A stretch of 64,000 nt of DNA from Methylobacterium sp. C25 (GCF_021352225.1 NZ_JAAUVI010000005.1:124001-188000); one strand, 5' to 3'. Positions 26,174-35,746 are shown, numbered from the stretch's first letter. Translations and numbers: made by a program. Notes: generated from the sequence alone by a model not told the origin.

Positions 26174-27682
26174 ATGTCATCTCGGTTCGCTCGGAACTCC
26201 CTGTTCGCCACTCTGGCGGGCCTCAGCACCGCGCTCGGCAGCTTCGTCAGCATGGTGCTGGTCGCACGCCTGCTAGGTCCGATCGACACGGGCATCATCG
26301 CCTATGCCCTCTGGCTGGTGACGCTCGCCGTGACCTTCGCAGATTTTGGCATCTTTCAGTCGCTGACGCGCTACCTGCCCGAGCTGACTGCGACTGGCGA
26401 CGAAGCCGACGCGCTCGGTCTCGCGGCCTATCTGCTGCGCCCCTGCCTTGCACTCGCTGCGCTGGGAGGGGCCATCTTTGCGTGGCTCGGTTGCAAGGCA
26501 GATGGCCCGAACCCCGACTCTTTGGCTCGGATCTGGTGGCTGATCGGTCTGCTGTTCACGACGCAGGTCGTTTCGAATTTCGGTCTCGGTGTCCTGCGCG
26601 GAATGCAGCGCTTCGACGCCGCCGCGAAGCTCACGCTCGGCTCGCTGCTCATGCAACTCTGCGCCGTCACGGCAGGAGCGCATTTCGACGGGGCCGAGGG
26701 TGCATTGCTCGGCTATTGCGCAGGGAGCCTGCTTCCGATCGCGACGGCGATCCGGGTCGGAGCGCACGGCGCCCGTATCGAACTTGAACTGCGCCGACGG
26801 ACCCTGCGCTTCGCGCTTTACGCGTGGGCTGGCGCACTGACGACGACGCTGATCTGGTCTCGGTTGGAGATCTTTTTCCTCCAGCGCTATCAGGGCAGTG
26901 AAGCAGTGGCCCTGTTTACGGTTGGGTTCACGTTCTCCAACCTCGCTTCGCAGGGACCACTCCTGCTGACGGGCGGCCTGCTACCGTATTTCGCCGAGAG
27001 CTATGGGCAGCGCGCCACGGACCGGACACGCAGCGCCTACGCCACTGCGACCCGGATCATGGCCTTTCTTCTTTTTCCAAGCTGTCTCGGGCTCGCCGCG
27101 ATCCTGCCCGCGCTTCTGCCTCTCATATACGGCTCTGCTTTTTCCGCCGCGATCCCCGTAGCGAGCGTGCTGGTGGCGGGCGCGGCCATCGGGGCGACAG
27201 GATCCGTCGGATCGCAGATGATTTATGCGCACGAGCGCAGCGACTTCGTCTTTATCAGCGGTCTCGTCGGAGCCGCACTCTCGATCGCTGCCGGTTTCCT
27301 GGTCGTACCGTCCTTCGGGATGATGGGGGCTGCCCTGTCGCGGGCAGCCGTTCACGCCGTGATGGTCGCATGGGGCTCGTGGTTCATCCTGCGCCGGCTC
27401 GGTTGCCCGATTCCGCTGGGCGATCTCGGGCGACTGCTGATCGCTGCGCTCCTCTGTGCGCTCGTGGCTTACCTCTGCATCTGCTTCGTACGCGACCCGA
27501 TACTCTCTATTCCGTTGGCAATCGCGAGTGGGGCGGCCGTCTATCTCATCGCCGTGCGGAGCTTTGGGGCGCTCCCGGCGCAGGACGTTTCCCGTCTGCG
27601 TGCGATGGCGGATCGGATCCCCGGCCGCGTGCGGATGCCGATGGACAGTCTCCTGGCGATGCTCAGCCCAAAGGAAGCCTGA
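26174..27682 (+). CDS. Polysaccharide flippase (Wzx/MATE-like, MOP superfamily)
   Basis: 502-residue inner-membrane protein with 12-14 hydrophobic segments. Seen: family N-terminus FARNSLFATLAGLSTALGSF, VARLLGPIDTGIIAY and DFGIFQSLTRYLPEL, all typical of the polysaccharide biosynthesis/flippase family. It would move undecaprenyl-linked repeats to the periplasm for the polymerase at 20172. Confidence 0.9.
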   Translation: MSSRFARNSLFATLAGLSTALGSFVSMVLVARLLGPIDTGIIAYALWLVTLAVTFADFGIFQSLTRYLPELTATGDEADALGLAAYLLRPCLALAALGGAIFAWLGCKADGPNPDSLARIWWLIGLLFTTQVVSNFGLGVLRGMQRFDAAAKLTLGSLLMQLCAVTAGAHFDGAEGALLGYCAGSLLPIATAIRVGAHGARIELELRRRTLRFALYAWAGALTTTLIWSRLEIFFLQRYQGSEAVALFTVGFTFSNLASQGPLLLTGGLLPYFAESYGQRATDRTRSAYATATRIMAFLLFPSCLGLAAILPALLPLIYGSAFSAAIPVASVLVAGAAIGATGSVGSQMIYAHERSDFVFISGLVGAALSIAAGFLVVPSFGMMGAALSRAAVHAVMVAWGSWFILRRLGCPIPLGDLGRLLIAALLCALVAYLCICFVRDPILSIPLAIASGAAVYLIAVRSFGALPAQDVSRLRAMADRIPGRVRMPMDSLLAMLSPKEA

Positions 27683-27726
27683 AGGGTGCCGGCCCGACCG
27701 GCGATCTAGAGCGAGGGTCAGTTGCG

Positions 27727-28566
27727 ATGTTTCCAGATCCGATACGACTCGGACGGGCACTGCGACGGCGTGTGCTGAGGTTGACGCCGTTCGTGGACCT
27801 GCAAGTCCGATACGACGCAATCGATCGGCCGCAATTCGCCTATGGCATCTATCAGGCGGCCCGACAGGCGAAGGCGCTCGGCTACGAAGCGATGAGTGTG
27901 CTCGAATTCGGGGTCGCCGGCGGCAATGGTCTCCTGGCCATGGAGAACGTGGCGGCCGTGATTGGCGCCCACCTCCGCTTGCGGATCGACGTCTACGGGT
28001 TCGACACCGGCCAGGGAATGCCTCAACCACTCGACCACCGCGACGCACCGTTCATCTGGCGCTCTGGCCAATTCCGCATGGATTTTGAGGCACTGGCCGC
28101 TCGGCTGACGACAGCCCGGCTCATCATAGATGACGTTGAGACGGGACTACGGCGGTTCATCGATGAGATGAAGCCTGCGCCGATCGGCTTCATCTCTTTT
28201 GATATGGATTATTATTCATCGACGCGGAAAGCGTTGGCGCTGTGTGAGGAGGGCCACGACATCTTCCTGCCGCGGCCCTTCTTCTACTTCGATGATATCG
28301 TCGGCGACGATTCCGAGCTCCATTGCGAGTTCATCGGAGAACTCCTCGCGATCCGGGAGTTCAACGACGCGCACACCGATATGAAGATCGCAGCGATACA
28401 CGGGTTAGCGGCGAAGCGCGCGGTGCCCGACCACTGGCACGTCAAAACCTTCGTGCTGCATCGGTTCGAACATCCGCGTTACTGTGACTTCGTCGGAGCA
28501 AAACCCAATTGGCAGATGCCGCTGAAGGCGGTTCGCAGTCGAAGCCGGACATGGACACCGGCGTGA
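27727..28566 (+). CDS. SAM-dependent methyltransferase (TylF/macrocin-type-like)
   Basis: 279 residues. Seen: VLEFGVAGGNGLLAMENVA as a SAM-binding motif I and VYGFDTGQGMPQPLDHRD following it, then FISFDMDYYSSTRKAL, a DxDxY motif, and FYFDDIVGDDSE, which resemble metal-dependent TylF-like O-methyltransferases. Lies 44 bp after the flippase and overlaps the next gene's N-terminus. Probably methylates a sugar hydroxyl in the repeat unit (inference). Confidence 0.75.
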   Translation: MFPDPIRLGRALRRRVLRLTPFVDLQVRYDAIDRPQFAYGIYQAARQAKALGYEAMSVLEFGVAGGNGLLAMENVAAVIGAHLRLRIDVYGFDTGQGMPQPLDHRDAPFIWRSGQFRMDFEALAARLTTARLIIDDVETGLRRFIDEMKPAPIGFISFDMDYYSSTRKALALCEEGHDIFLPRPFFYFDDIVGDDSELHCEFIGELLAIREFNDAHTDMKIAAIHGLAAKRAVPDHWHVKTFVLHRFEHPRYCDFVGAKPNWQMPLKAVRSRSRTWTPA

Positions 28567-29771
28567 GAGCCGGGCTTCTCCCGACGATCTGCTCGCTCGA
28601 AGGCATGATGCCGGGGCGCGGACCGTCAGAAGACGCGCGCGGCGACGGCTCACTGGCGGCACGTGGTCGGCTAAATCAACTCGACGGACTGCGCGGCGCT
28701 GCCGCCCTGTTGGTGGTGGTCTTCCACTTCCTCAGCGCCTTCGCTCCGCGCTTTGCCGTCGGCGAAGGCGTGACACCTTCCCTATGGGACGGGACCGCGT
28801 TCGGCGCGCTCTTCAACGGGCCGTTCTCGGTGTCGGTGTTCTTCGTGCTGAGCGGTTTCGTCGTCTCGAACTCCGCGGCCGGCCGGCGAGCGCCTGTCTA
28901 TCTCATCGCGCTTCTGCGGTATCTGCGGCTCGCTCTGCCGGCCACGGCGAGCGTCTGCTTCGCCTGGATTCTGCTCTCGGCGATTCCGGACGCCGCGCGC
29001 GAACTCGATCGGCTCGCGCCGAGCCCCTGGCTGCAATGGGTTTATCAGGGCCTCATCCCGTCGGCGGCCGCCGCACTCTACGACGGTCTGGTGGGGATGT
29101 TCCGCACCGGCGGATCGCTCTTCAACAATGTGCTCTGGACCATGCGGATCGAGCTGCTCGGGTCGTTCCTGCTCTACGCGGTCTATGCGTGGACGCAGGG
29201 CAGCGTCCGGGTCGTGATCCTCATTGCGGTCGGGATCGCCGCTGTCGCGATGCACCGGTTCCACTACGACGGCTTCATCCTTGGCGCGCTGCTACGGGAA
29301 GCCTGGATCCGCGGCCAACTCGGTGCCGTCGCACCGGTGGGGGCATTCTGCCTCGGCCTCCTTCTCGGCAGCCACGTGACGCTCGTCGCAATGGGGCCTG
29401 ACTGGCTTGGGCGAGTGATCCCCGGCGAAGACCTCGAACCGATCGGAGCAGCCCTCATCGTCTACGGATGTCTGTGCTCGCCACGCCTCGGCCGCGCCTT
29501 CGCCAGTCCGGCAATGCGCTTCCTGGGGCGAATCTCGTTCTCGCTTTATCTCGTCCACGTGCCGATCCTGTGCACGCTCACCGCTGCGACGGTGGTTGCA
29601 CTATGGCCGCTCGGCAACTTTAGTCTCGCAGGCGTCTTCGCCGCCTTTCTGGCCCTGTCCCTTTTGGTCGCGACGTTGTTCACCTACCTCGTCGACGAGC
29701 CGGTTCTCAGCGTCTTGTCCAGCCTGCGTCGCGTCGCTACGCCGATGCTGCGCCGGCCGCGCATCGCCTGA
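28551..29771 (+). CDS. Acyltransferase family 3 membrane protein (O-acetylase-like)
   Basis: About 406 residues with ten or so membrane segments. Seen: family start RLNQLDGLRGAAALLVVVFHFLSAF with the catalytic-type histidine, PFSVSVFFVLSGFVVS and the late FLGRISFSLYLVHVPIL, all hallmarks of Acyl_transf_3 (NolL/ExoZ/OafA). It adds acetyl or other acyl groups to exopolysaccharide. Start uncertain: ATG 28551 overlaps the methyltransferase stop and is preferred; 28509 and 28605 are in frame. Confidence 0.88.
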   Translation: MDTGVRAGLLPTICSLEGMMPGRGPSEDARGDGSLAARGRLNQLDGLRGAAALLVVVFHFLSAFAPRFAVGEGVTPSLWDGTAFGALFNGPFSVSVFFVLSGFVVSNSAAGRRAPVYLIALLRYLRLALPATASVCFAWILLSAIPDAARELDRLAPSPWLQWVYQGLIPSAAAALYDGLVGMFRTGGSLFNNVLWTMRIELLGSFLLYAVYAWTQGSVRVVILIAVGIAAVAMHRFHYDGFILGALLREAWIRGQLGAVAPVGAFCLGLLLGSHVTLVAMGPDWLGRVIPGEDLEPIGAALIVYGCLCSPRLGRAFASPAMRFLGRISFSLYLVHVPILCTLTAATVVALWPLGNFSLAGVFAAFLALSLLVATLFTYLVDEPVLSVLSSLRRVATPMLRRPRIA

Positions 29772-29781
29772 GCCCTCTGCT

Positions 29782-31542
29782 TCAGATGTGGAACAGGACC
29801 GAGCCGTTATCCACGAGCACGGCCGCGTGGGGGTCGAGCCAATCGCAGCCGCGCGACGCGTAGTTGACCGTCATCGCTTCGACGCCATGCTCCGTTCCGT
29901 CGAAGCTGAAGCCGCTGACGTAGAGGTTGCGGTCGTTCATGTGCCAGCCCGTTTCGGGATCGTAGACCGGCGTTCCCGCGGCATCGTTGACGAACTCGAC
30001 GGCGATCGTGTGCGGCCCCGACCCGAAGGCACCCGTGAGCGTGACGTCCTGGCGCGCGCCGGCACCATGATCGGCACTGACCTCGTAGGTACCCCCGACG
30101 CGCGCGCCGTCGACCGTGACCGTGAAGGCAGGACCGCCGTTCCAGAGATCACCGGAGACGTGGAAGGTCAGGGTGTCCGAACCGCACGGAACTACGGGGA
30201 CGGTGGGCGGAGTGGTGGTGACGGGAGTGCTCGGAGCGGCCTCCACCGGCACTACGGGAGGCGCTGTCGGTGTCACGACCGGGGGGGCGGTCGAAGAGGA
30301 TCCACCTTTGAAAGCGAAGGTTGCAGTCCCGTTATTGACGAAAACGGCGGCCTGGGTATCGAGCCAGTCGCAGCCGCCGGAGGCGTTGTTGGCGGTCATC
30401 GCCTCGACGCCGTGCTCCGCGCCATCGAAGCTGAACCCGCTGACGTAGAGGTTGCGGTCGTTCATGTGCCAGCCCGTTGCGGGATCGTAGACCGGCTGTC
30501 CCTGACCATCGTTGATGTACGTGACCGCGACGACATGGGGCCCCGCGCCGAAATCTCCGGTGAGGCTGATGTCCTGGCGCGCGCCGGAACCATGATCGGC
30601 GGTGACTTCGAAGATGCCGCCGACGCGCTGGCCATCAACCGTGACCGTGAATTCAGGGCCACCGTTCCAGAGGTCTCCAGAGACGTGGAAGGTCAGGGTA
30701 TCCGAGCCGGATGCGGGCGGCCCGACCGTCGCCGCCACCGCCCCGTGAAGGTCGGAGGTATCGGCTCCGTCCGGCGACGCGATGTGCTGAAGCGCCACGG
30801 CGGTCGCGCTCGGATCGGCCGAATAGGCGCGCACATAGTCGACCAGCATCGAACGGGGATCGTCGGTCGTCCCCTCGACACCCCGCGACATCGCCAGCGC
30901 GATCACCGGGTACATCGCCCCGTGCATGTCGGCCGGCGTTGCGAGTTCTCCGATGGCGGTGCCGTCGTAGTAGAACGTGATGGTCGTCGGCGTCCAAAGT
31001 GCGCCGAAGGTGTGGAAGCCAGCCGAAAGGGTTGGCTGATTGGTCCAGACGGTCTGGAAGGTGTGCTCCCCGGTCTGCCCGGTGTGCACCGAGTTCGTCA
31101 GAGTGGTTGGATCGGCGCCGAAGGTTTCCACGATGTCGAGTTCCGGCGGCCAATGGCCATCGGCCGCGAGCAACCAGAAGCCTGGCCAGGAGCCCGCGCC
31201 CTCGGGCAAGTCGGCCCGCATCTCGAAGTAGCCGTAGGTCTGCGAGAACGTCTCGGCCGCGTGGATCAGCCCGGACGACCACAGGCCGGGATAGACCAGA
31301 TCGGCCGCCGCGCCGGTGGCCGGGGCCGCCTCGATCCTCAGCGCTCCGTTCGTGATGGAGAACGGCTGGATCCCGGTGCTGGAATCGACGAAGGCCGACT
31401 GGCCAAATCCGATATCGACCCCGGGTCGCAGCAGGGAATCCGGGCGGGTATCCGCCCAAACGGTGCCGCTGCCCGTTGCTGATACGCTGAGTTGGTTGAA
31501 TTCGTCGTCGAAGGTCAGCCGATAGCCGGTCAGATCGATCAC
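29782..31542 (-). CDS. GH16 glycanase with two tandem CBM60-like carbohydrate-binding modules
   Basis: 586 residues. N-terminal GH16 domain (residues about 1-265) with YRLTFDDEFNQLS, GYFEMRADLPEGAGSWPGFWLL and catalytic ELDIVE near 134-139. Then two near-identical modules (about 130 residues each: DTLTFHVSGDLWNGGP ... WHMNDRNLYVSGFSFDG ... CDWLD) joined by a Pro/Thr/Val-rich linker; they resemble calcium-dependent xylan-binding CBM36/60 modules. No signal peptide, so export is probably by type I secretion as for rhizobial EPS glycanases. GTG start at 31542 has GAGG eight bases upstream. Likely trims the exopolysaccharide made here. Confidence 0.85.
   Translation of the reverse strand: MIDLTGYRLTFDDEFNQLSVSATGSGTVWADTRPDSLLRPGVDIGFGQSAFVDSSTGIQPFSITNGALRIEAAPATGAAADLVYPGLWSSGLIHAAETFSQTYGYFEMRADLPEGAGSWPGFWLLAADGHWPPELDIVETFGADPTTLTNSVHTGQTGEHTFQTVWTNQPTLSAGFHTFGALWTPTTITFYYDGTAIGELATPADMHGAMYPVIALAMSRGVEGTTDDPRSMLVDYVRAYSADPSATAVALQHIASPDGADTSDLHGAVAATVGPPASGSDTLTFHVSGDLWNGGPEFTVTVDGQRVGGIFEVTADHGSGARQDISLTGDFGAGPHVVAVTYINDGQGQPVYDPATGWHMNDRNLYVSGFSFDGAEHGVEAMTANNASGGCDWLDTQAAVFVNNGTATFAFKGGSSSTAPPVVTPTAPPVVPVEAAPSTPVTTTPPTVPVVPCGSDTLTFHVSGDLWNGGPAFTVTVDGARVGGTYEVSADHGAGARQDVTLTGAFGSGPHTIAVEFVNDAAGTPVYDPETGWHMNDRNLYVSGFSFDGTEHGVEAMTVNYASRGCDWLDPHAAVLVDNGSVLFHI
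29785..30183 (-). repeat. CBM module copy 2 (C-terminal), intragenic DNA repeat
   Basis: About 400 bp, very similar at DNA level to 30313-30707. For example the WHMNDRNLYVSGFSFDG-coding stretches (near 29897-29955 and 30425-30483) differ at very few bases. Indicates a recent in-frame duplication or ongoing gene conversion. Confidence 0.75.
30313..30707 (-). repeat. CBM module copy 1, intragenic DNA repeat
   Basis: Partner of 29785-30183, separated from it by the linker-coding segment (about 30184-30312). Confidence 0.75.
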
Positions 31543-31763
31543 GATGAAACCTCAGGTTGGTCTGGCGCAGCAGAGATCACGGCAGCATTGCGAATGCCTG
31601 CTCGATCGAAGGCTTTCGCGAAACCAAAGTCATTCGCCTTTGTCGAAAATGAGATTCTATTCGAGATCTTTCGAGTTCCTGAAAATCCGCTGCTGAAATT
31701 TCGAGCAACTGATTGAGCGGCGGCGAAACCGACAGGTTTTCATCACAAGACTGATGATCGCGC

Positions 31764-33044
31764 CTATCGCTGGCCAAGGGCGGCGAGCGTTCCCACAGCC
31801 GGAGGGGGCCGGAGTTCGACGGATGCGGCAGAGAGCTTCGCGCGGTAGAGCGCGATCAGGCCGTCGCACCAGGCCTCTGGAGTCGGGGCGAGGCTTCGCC
31901 CGTGATAGAATCCGGCTTCGCTCATGCGGCGCACGTGGAGATCGTCCGTGGCGAGGCGTGCGAGCTGTGCCGCCAGGCCCACTCGGTCGTCGGGATCGCA
32001 GGCCTCGGCACAGCCGGTATCGACGACTTCCGGCGCGATCAGGGCGTGGCGGGAGACGATCACCGGCAGGCCGCTCATGGCGGCCTCGAGCGTGACCAGC
32101 CCGAAGGTTTCCCGCCAGCGCGTCGGCACGACGATCAACCTGGCAGTCTCGACGAGGGCAGAGATCTCCGACGGCGAGCGCCACCCCAGGAGCCGAGCCT
32201 CCGGATAGATTGCGCTCAATTCGTCCTTGAGCGGTCCGTCGCCGACGACACAGAGTGGAACTTTCGCGTCACGCGCTGCCGCGGCAACGACGTCGACGCC
32301 TTTGTCCCGTTCGAGGCGCCCTACGAAGACGACCTCGCGGTTCTGCTCGGCTCTGATGCGCTCGGTTCGCCAGGGCAGCACGGGATTGCGCAGGACGGCG
32401 ATCGCGTCCGGAGCGACGCCGCCGCGGATCAGGTAGGGACGCATGCCCTCATGCACCGCGACGACGCTGGCAGGGCTGTGCGCGAGGTCGAACGTCGCTT
32501 CGCGAACGACGTGGCGGCCGACCCGCCAGAGTTTGTGAGCGAAGTGGCGGCGATCGCAATTCGTGGCCACGCATCCGAGGGAGAGCGGGACCCGCTCACA
32601 GGCTTCTCCACGCGGGAACTCGAATTGCCCCCCGTTCGGACAGACGAGAAAGTAGTCGTGGGCCGTCATCAATAGGCGATCTGCGACGCGTCTCAACGGT
32701 ACGAATGCCGACGGCGACAGCACCTTGTGCCAATTGTGGAGGTGGTAGACCGTGCCCGGCGTGTCGTTCTCGCGAATCCAGCGGTCGACGAATCCCAGGG
32801 CGGCCCGGCTGAACAGGCCCCGCGCCGCGGCCGTGCCGCGGCTGCCTTGAATCAGGCTGCGTGAGCCGAGCGAGTGCACCTCGATCCCCGCCCCCAAGGC
32901 CGCCGACCCCTCGCCGCCGCTGCCGTTGAGGATCGTCACCGGAATTCCCCGGCCGCTCAGCAACCGAGCGGAACTGAGGGCGATCCCGGCCGCTCCGCCG
33001 CTCTCGACGGCGTCGTCGCTGACGATGACCACGCGCTCGATCAT
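31764..33044 (-). CDS. Glycosyltransferase family 4
   Basis: 426-residue GT-B enzyme. Seen: MIERVVIVSDDAVESGGAAGIAL N-terminus with the glycine-rich loop, YHLHNWHKVLSPSAF, a cysteine-bearing central segment (LVCPNGGQFEF, GCVATNCDRRHFAHK), the donor domain VVFVGRLERDKGVDVV and EX7E region TRWRETFGLVTLEAAMSGLPV. The frame is open upstream to 33311, but ATG 33044 matches the fold start. Together with the GT2 gene behind it (35 bp gap) it forms a minus-strand pair. Confidence 0.9.
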   Translation of the reverse strand: MIERVVIVSDDAVESGGAAGIALSSARLLSGRGIPVTILNGSGGEGSAALGAGIEVHSLGSRSLIQGSRGTAAARGLFSRAALGFVDRWIRENDTPGTVYHLHNWHKVLSPSAFVPLRRVADRLLMTAHDYFLVCPNGGQFEFPRGEACERVPLSLGCVATNCDRRHFAHKLWRVGRHVVREATFDLAHSPASVVAVHEGMRPYLIRGGVAPDAIAVLRNPVLPWRTERIRAEQNREVVFVGRLERDKGVDVVAAAARDAKVPLCVVGDGPLKDELSAIYPEARLLGWRSPSEISALVETARLIVVPTRWRETFGLVTLEAAMSGLPVIVSRHALIAPEVVDTGCAEACDPDDRVGLAAQLARLATDDLHVRRMSEAGFYHGRSLAPTPEAWCDGLIALYRAKLSAASVELRPPPAVGTLAALGQR

Positions 33045-33079
33045 GAAAGCCTCGCTTCGCTCACGGTTTCGCTCAAGGG

Positions 33080-34204
33080 TTAGGACAGGCTGTCGATCCG
33101 CTCGGGATCCAGGCGGCGACGCAGCAGGTCGACGAAAGCCGCGGCGTTGCCCGCGAGGCGTCCGCGGCGGTCCACATGCGGTTCGGGTCTCGCCGAACGC
33201 AGCAGGTTCATCGCGACGTTTCGGCTCATCAGCCAGGCAGCCCGATGCCAGACGTAGCTTCCCTTGCGCACGAGGTAGAGCGGGTTGGCGATCTGCGAGT
33301 AGCCGAAGCACAGACCCGATTGGCGGCCGCCCTTGACTCCGAGATGGACGCCAAGGGCATCCTCGACCTGCCCCAACGACCCGAACCGGGCGATGCGTCG
33401 GCTGAAATCGACATCCTCGAGCCAGCCGTAGCGCGGGAGGCTTTCGTCGAAGCGCAGGCCGCCCCGCCGGATCGCGCCGACGCTGAAGACCATGTTGCAG
33501 CCGTAGGCATTATAGGCTTCCGAGGTGGAGACCTCCGGGCTGCGCGCAGCGGCGAGCACGCGCTCTGCATCGTCGAAGCTGTAGCCGGCGCCGGTGATCC
33601 CGTCCGCCAGGACGACACCGGTCGCTCCAGCGAGGCCCGGATCTCGCAGGAAGGCCTGCTCCATCGCAGCGAGGTAGTCGTCGCCGACGACGAAATCGTC
33701 GTCCAGGAAGCAAACGAGGTCGAAGCCGTCCAGCCGTTCGAGGATGGCGTTGCGCTGGCGGGTCAGACCACGTGCGCCGACGAGCAGCGTGACGGCCGGC
33801 ATTCCTGCGGCTTCGAGGCCGATATCGGCCGTCGTCGGCACGGAGACGAGAATCGCGTCCGGCGGCCTCGATTGCCGTCCAAGCCGCACGAGCATCTGGC
33901 AGGCGACATCGGGGCGACCCGCCGTCGCCAGCCCGACTGCGATGCGCAGTCTTCGGACTGGCGCGGGCAAGCGAGCATTCCAAGCCCCCTCCGATGCTGA
34001 CTGCGCTTCGTGGGTAGAGGATTCGGGCTCCCACAAGATGCCCAACGGCGCGATGCTGCCGAAGCGATGGCTCGGCAGGCTGGTCGGACCCGCACCACTA
34101 CGACTCGTCATCGTCGATGGGTCCGGATGATCGGCGAGCACCGCGGCACCCCGTGCCGTGGCAACCGACGATGGGGGAGATGGCACAATATCCTCGCGCG
34201 ACAT
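33080..34204 (-). CDS. Glycosyltransferase family 2
   Basis: 374-residue GT-A enzyme. After a Ser/Pro-rich, probably disordered 80-residue start, the fold begins at LRIAVGLATAGRPDVACQML; the metal/nucleotide motif is FLDDDFVVGDDYL, and RYGWLEDVDFSRRIARFG corresponds to the ED acceptor-side motif. Its promoter lies in the AT-rich region shared with the divergent exoF-like gene. Confidence 0.87.
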   Translation of the reverse strand: MSREDIVPSPPSSVATARGAAVLADHPDPSTMTSRSGAGPTSLPSHRFGSIAPLGILWEPESSTHEAQSASEGAWNARLPAPVRRLRIAVGLATAGRPDVACQMLVRLGRQSRPPDAILVSVPTTADIGLEAAGMPAVTLLVGARGLTRQRNAILERLDGFDLVCFLDDDFVVGDDYLAAMEQAFLRDPGLAGATGVVLADGITGAGYSFDDAERVLAAARSPEVSTSEAYNAYGCNMVFSVGAIRRGGLRFDESLPRYGWLEDVDFSRRIARFGSLGQVEDALGVHLGVKGGRQSGLCFGYSQIANPLYLVRKGSYVWHRAAWLMSRNVAMNLLRSARPEPHVDRRGRLAGNAAAFVDLLRRRLDPERIDSLS

Positions 34205-34366
34205 TTGAGCTGTCCTTCAAGTTTATATTTGATAAAGCAACTCATTTCCTGCTGTTCGACAAGATAAAGTCCAAAACAAGTAAATAATAGTTGACGCGTA
34301 TTACTGATTTGATCGATATTTTGGCTCCGAGAAAGATTCTTGGGATTTGCGTAGGAGACCAGCACC
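34205..34366. promoter_or_regulatory. Divergent promoter region of the GT2/GT4 pair and the exoF-like gene
   Basis: AT-rich 162-bp gap. A plus-strand pair TTGACG (34291-34296) and GATATT (34315-34320) with 18 bp spacing points at the exoF-like gene. GTAAATAAT occurs at 34280-34288 and again at 39379-39387 before the response regulator gene. Confidence 0.4.
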
Positions 34367-35680
34367 ATGAGGCACTGCGTCATTCGGTCGGTGATGGCAG
34401 GAAGTCTGCTGACGACGCTGCTCGGTTCGGCCTGGGCGACGCCGCAGCGTTACCGGCTTGGAGCGGAGGACCGCGTCCGTCTGCGGGTGAACGAGTGGCG
34501 CGCCGCGAAGGGCGAGACGTACGAGTGGGCGGCGTTTTCCGGGGAATTCACCGTCGAGGCGGGCGGCCTGTTGTCCCTGCCTCTCATCGGCGAGATTGAG
34601 GCTGCGGGAAAGACGACGGAAGAGATTGCCGCAGTGATCGGCGAGCGGTTGCAAAGGAAGGCGGGGCTGACGCAACGGCCGGACGCGTCGGTCGAGGTCT
34701 CGCAGTTCCGACCGATCTACGTCGTAGGCCAGGTCGACAAGCCCGGGGCCTATCCGTACCGCCCGCGAATGACCGTTCTTCAGGCGGTGAGCCTGGCGGG
34801 TGGTTTCTATCGGCCGCCGGAACTGGGCATGCAGCGCCTGTCCCGGGAGGCGATCAGCGCTCGCGGAGAACTGCGCGACGCCGAGATCGAGCAAACCGCG
34901 CTGATCGCCCGCCGGTCGCGTCTCGAAGTCGAGATGCGGGAGGGAGCCACGCTCACATTCCCCGACGCCGTGACGGCCCGCAAGGGCAGCCCTGCCGTCG
35001 CCGATGCGATGCGTGAGGAGCAGGCCCTGTTCGATGCCCGGCGCAAGGCCCTCTCGTCGCAACTCGAGGCGCTCACCCAGGCCAAGGAGCTCATCAAGGC
35101 GGAGATCGAGACTCTGCAGGCGAAGATCGCCTCGCAGGATCGTCAGGTGGCGCTTGCGCGCAAGGAGCTCGACAGCATCGTCGCCCTCGTCCAGCGAGGC
35201 TTGTCGATCAGCCCGCGACAGCTCGCTCTGGAACAGACCGTGGCCCAGATGGAAAGCGCACGGCTCGACAACGTGCTCGCCATCTCTCGGTCGCGTCAGG
35301 ACATCAGCCGCAACGAGCGCATGGTCCTCGACCTTAAGAACCAGCGCCAGACCGGCGTGCTGGCTGATCTGCGCGATGCCCAGACCAAGCTCGCCAAGAT
35401 CGGGGAGAAAGCCGAGACCATGCGGAACCTGATCACCGACAGCGAGGTGATCGCACCGCGTATGCTGGAACAGTCGCAGGCCGATAGGCGCCGAAACCCG
35501 GTCTTTGCCCTGGTCCGCCAGGGTCAGGATGGTGGACAGGAGATCGCCGCGACGGAAAGCGACGTGATCGAGCCGGGCGACGTGCTGAAAGTCGATGGCG
35601 AGCGTCTCGATGCCGGTGGCGCGGACCGCCGCTCTGCGATCTCGGTTGATAGTCCGGCCCGGCTGGCCGAGGCTCGCTGA
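34367..35680 (+). CDS. ExoF-like polysaccharide export protein (Wza-type N-domain, SLBB, coiled coil)
   Basis: 437-residue periplasmic/outer-membrane-associated export protein. Seen: signal-like N-terminus (VMAGSLLTTLLGSAWA), Poly_export domain YRLGAEDRVRLRVNEW to SLPLIGEIEAAGKT, SLBB-like segment RPIYVVGQVDKPGAYPY and LQAVSLAGGF, then a long coiled coil (about residues 210-350). The order matches rhizobial ExoF rather than short Wza. AGGAG lies 8 bp upstream of ATG. Faces the ExoP-like gene tail-to-tail and would form the export route with it. Confidence 0.88.
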   Translation: MRHCVIRSVMAGSLLTTLLGSAWATPQRYRLGAEDRVRLRVNEWRAAKGETYEWAAFSGEFTVEAGGLLSLPLIGEIEAAGKTTEEIAAVIGERLQRKAGLTQRPDASVEVSQFRPIYVVGQVDKPGAYPYRPRMTVLQAVSLAGGFYRPPELGMQRLSREAISARGELRDAEIEQTALIARRSRLEVEMREGATLTFPDAVTARKGSPAVADAMREEQALFDARRKALSSQLEALTQAKELIKAEIETLQAKIASQDRQVALARKELDSIVALVQRGLSISPRQLALEQTVAQMESARLDNVLAISRSRQDISRNERMVLDLKNQRQTGVLADLRDAQTKLAKIGEKAETMRNLITDSEVIAPRMLEQSQADRRRNPVFALVRQGQDGGQEIAATESDVIEPGDVLKVDGERLDAGGADRRSAISVDSPARLAEAR

Positions 35681-35687
35681 CGATGCA

Positions 35688-35712
35688 GGAGGAAGCCTGC
35701 GAGGCTTCCTCC
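35688..35712. terminator. Bidirectional terminator between exoF-like and exoP-like genes
   Basis: GGAGGAAGCC-TGCGA-GGCTTCCTCC: perfect 10-bp stem with a 5-nt loop, between two convergent stop codons. Confidence 0.6.
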
Positions 35713-35746
35713 GCCAACGGGGGTGCGGCGATGCCATCCCCGCACC

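Noticed and set aside
30000..30710. Whether the repeated blocks could be a mobile or CRISPR-type repeat
   Set aside because: They are in-frame protein module duplications inside one gene, with no spacers or terminal repeats.
29596..31482. 628-codon plus-strand frame opposite the GH16-CBM gene
   Set aside because: Composition is typical of a high-GC antisense shadow and the minus strand encodes recognisable GH16 and CBM modules.
34301..35737. 478-codon minus-strand frame opposite the exoF-like gene
   Set aside because: Antisense shadow; the plus strand has Poly_export/SLBB motifs, a ribosome site and a promoter.
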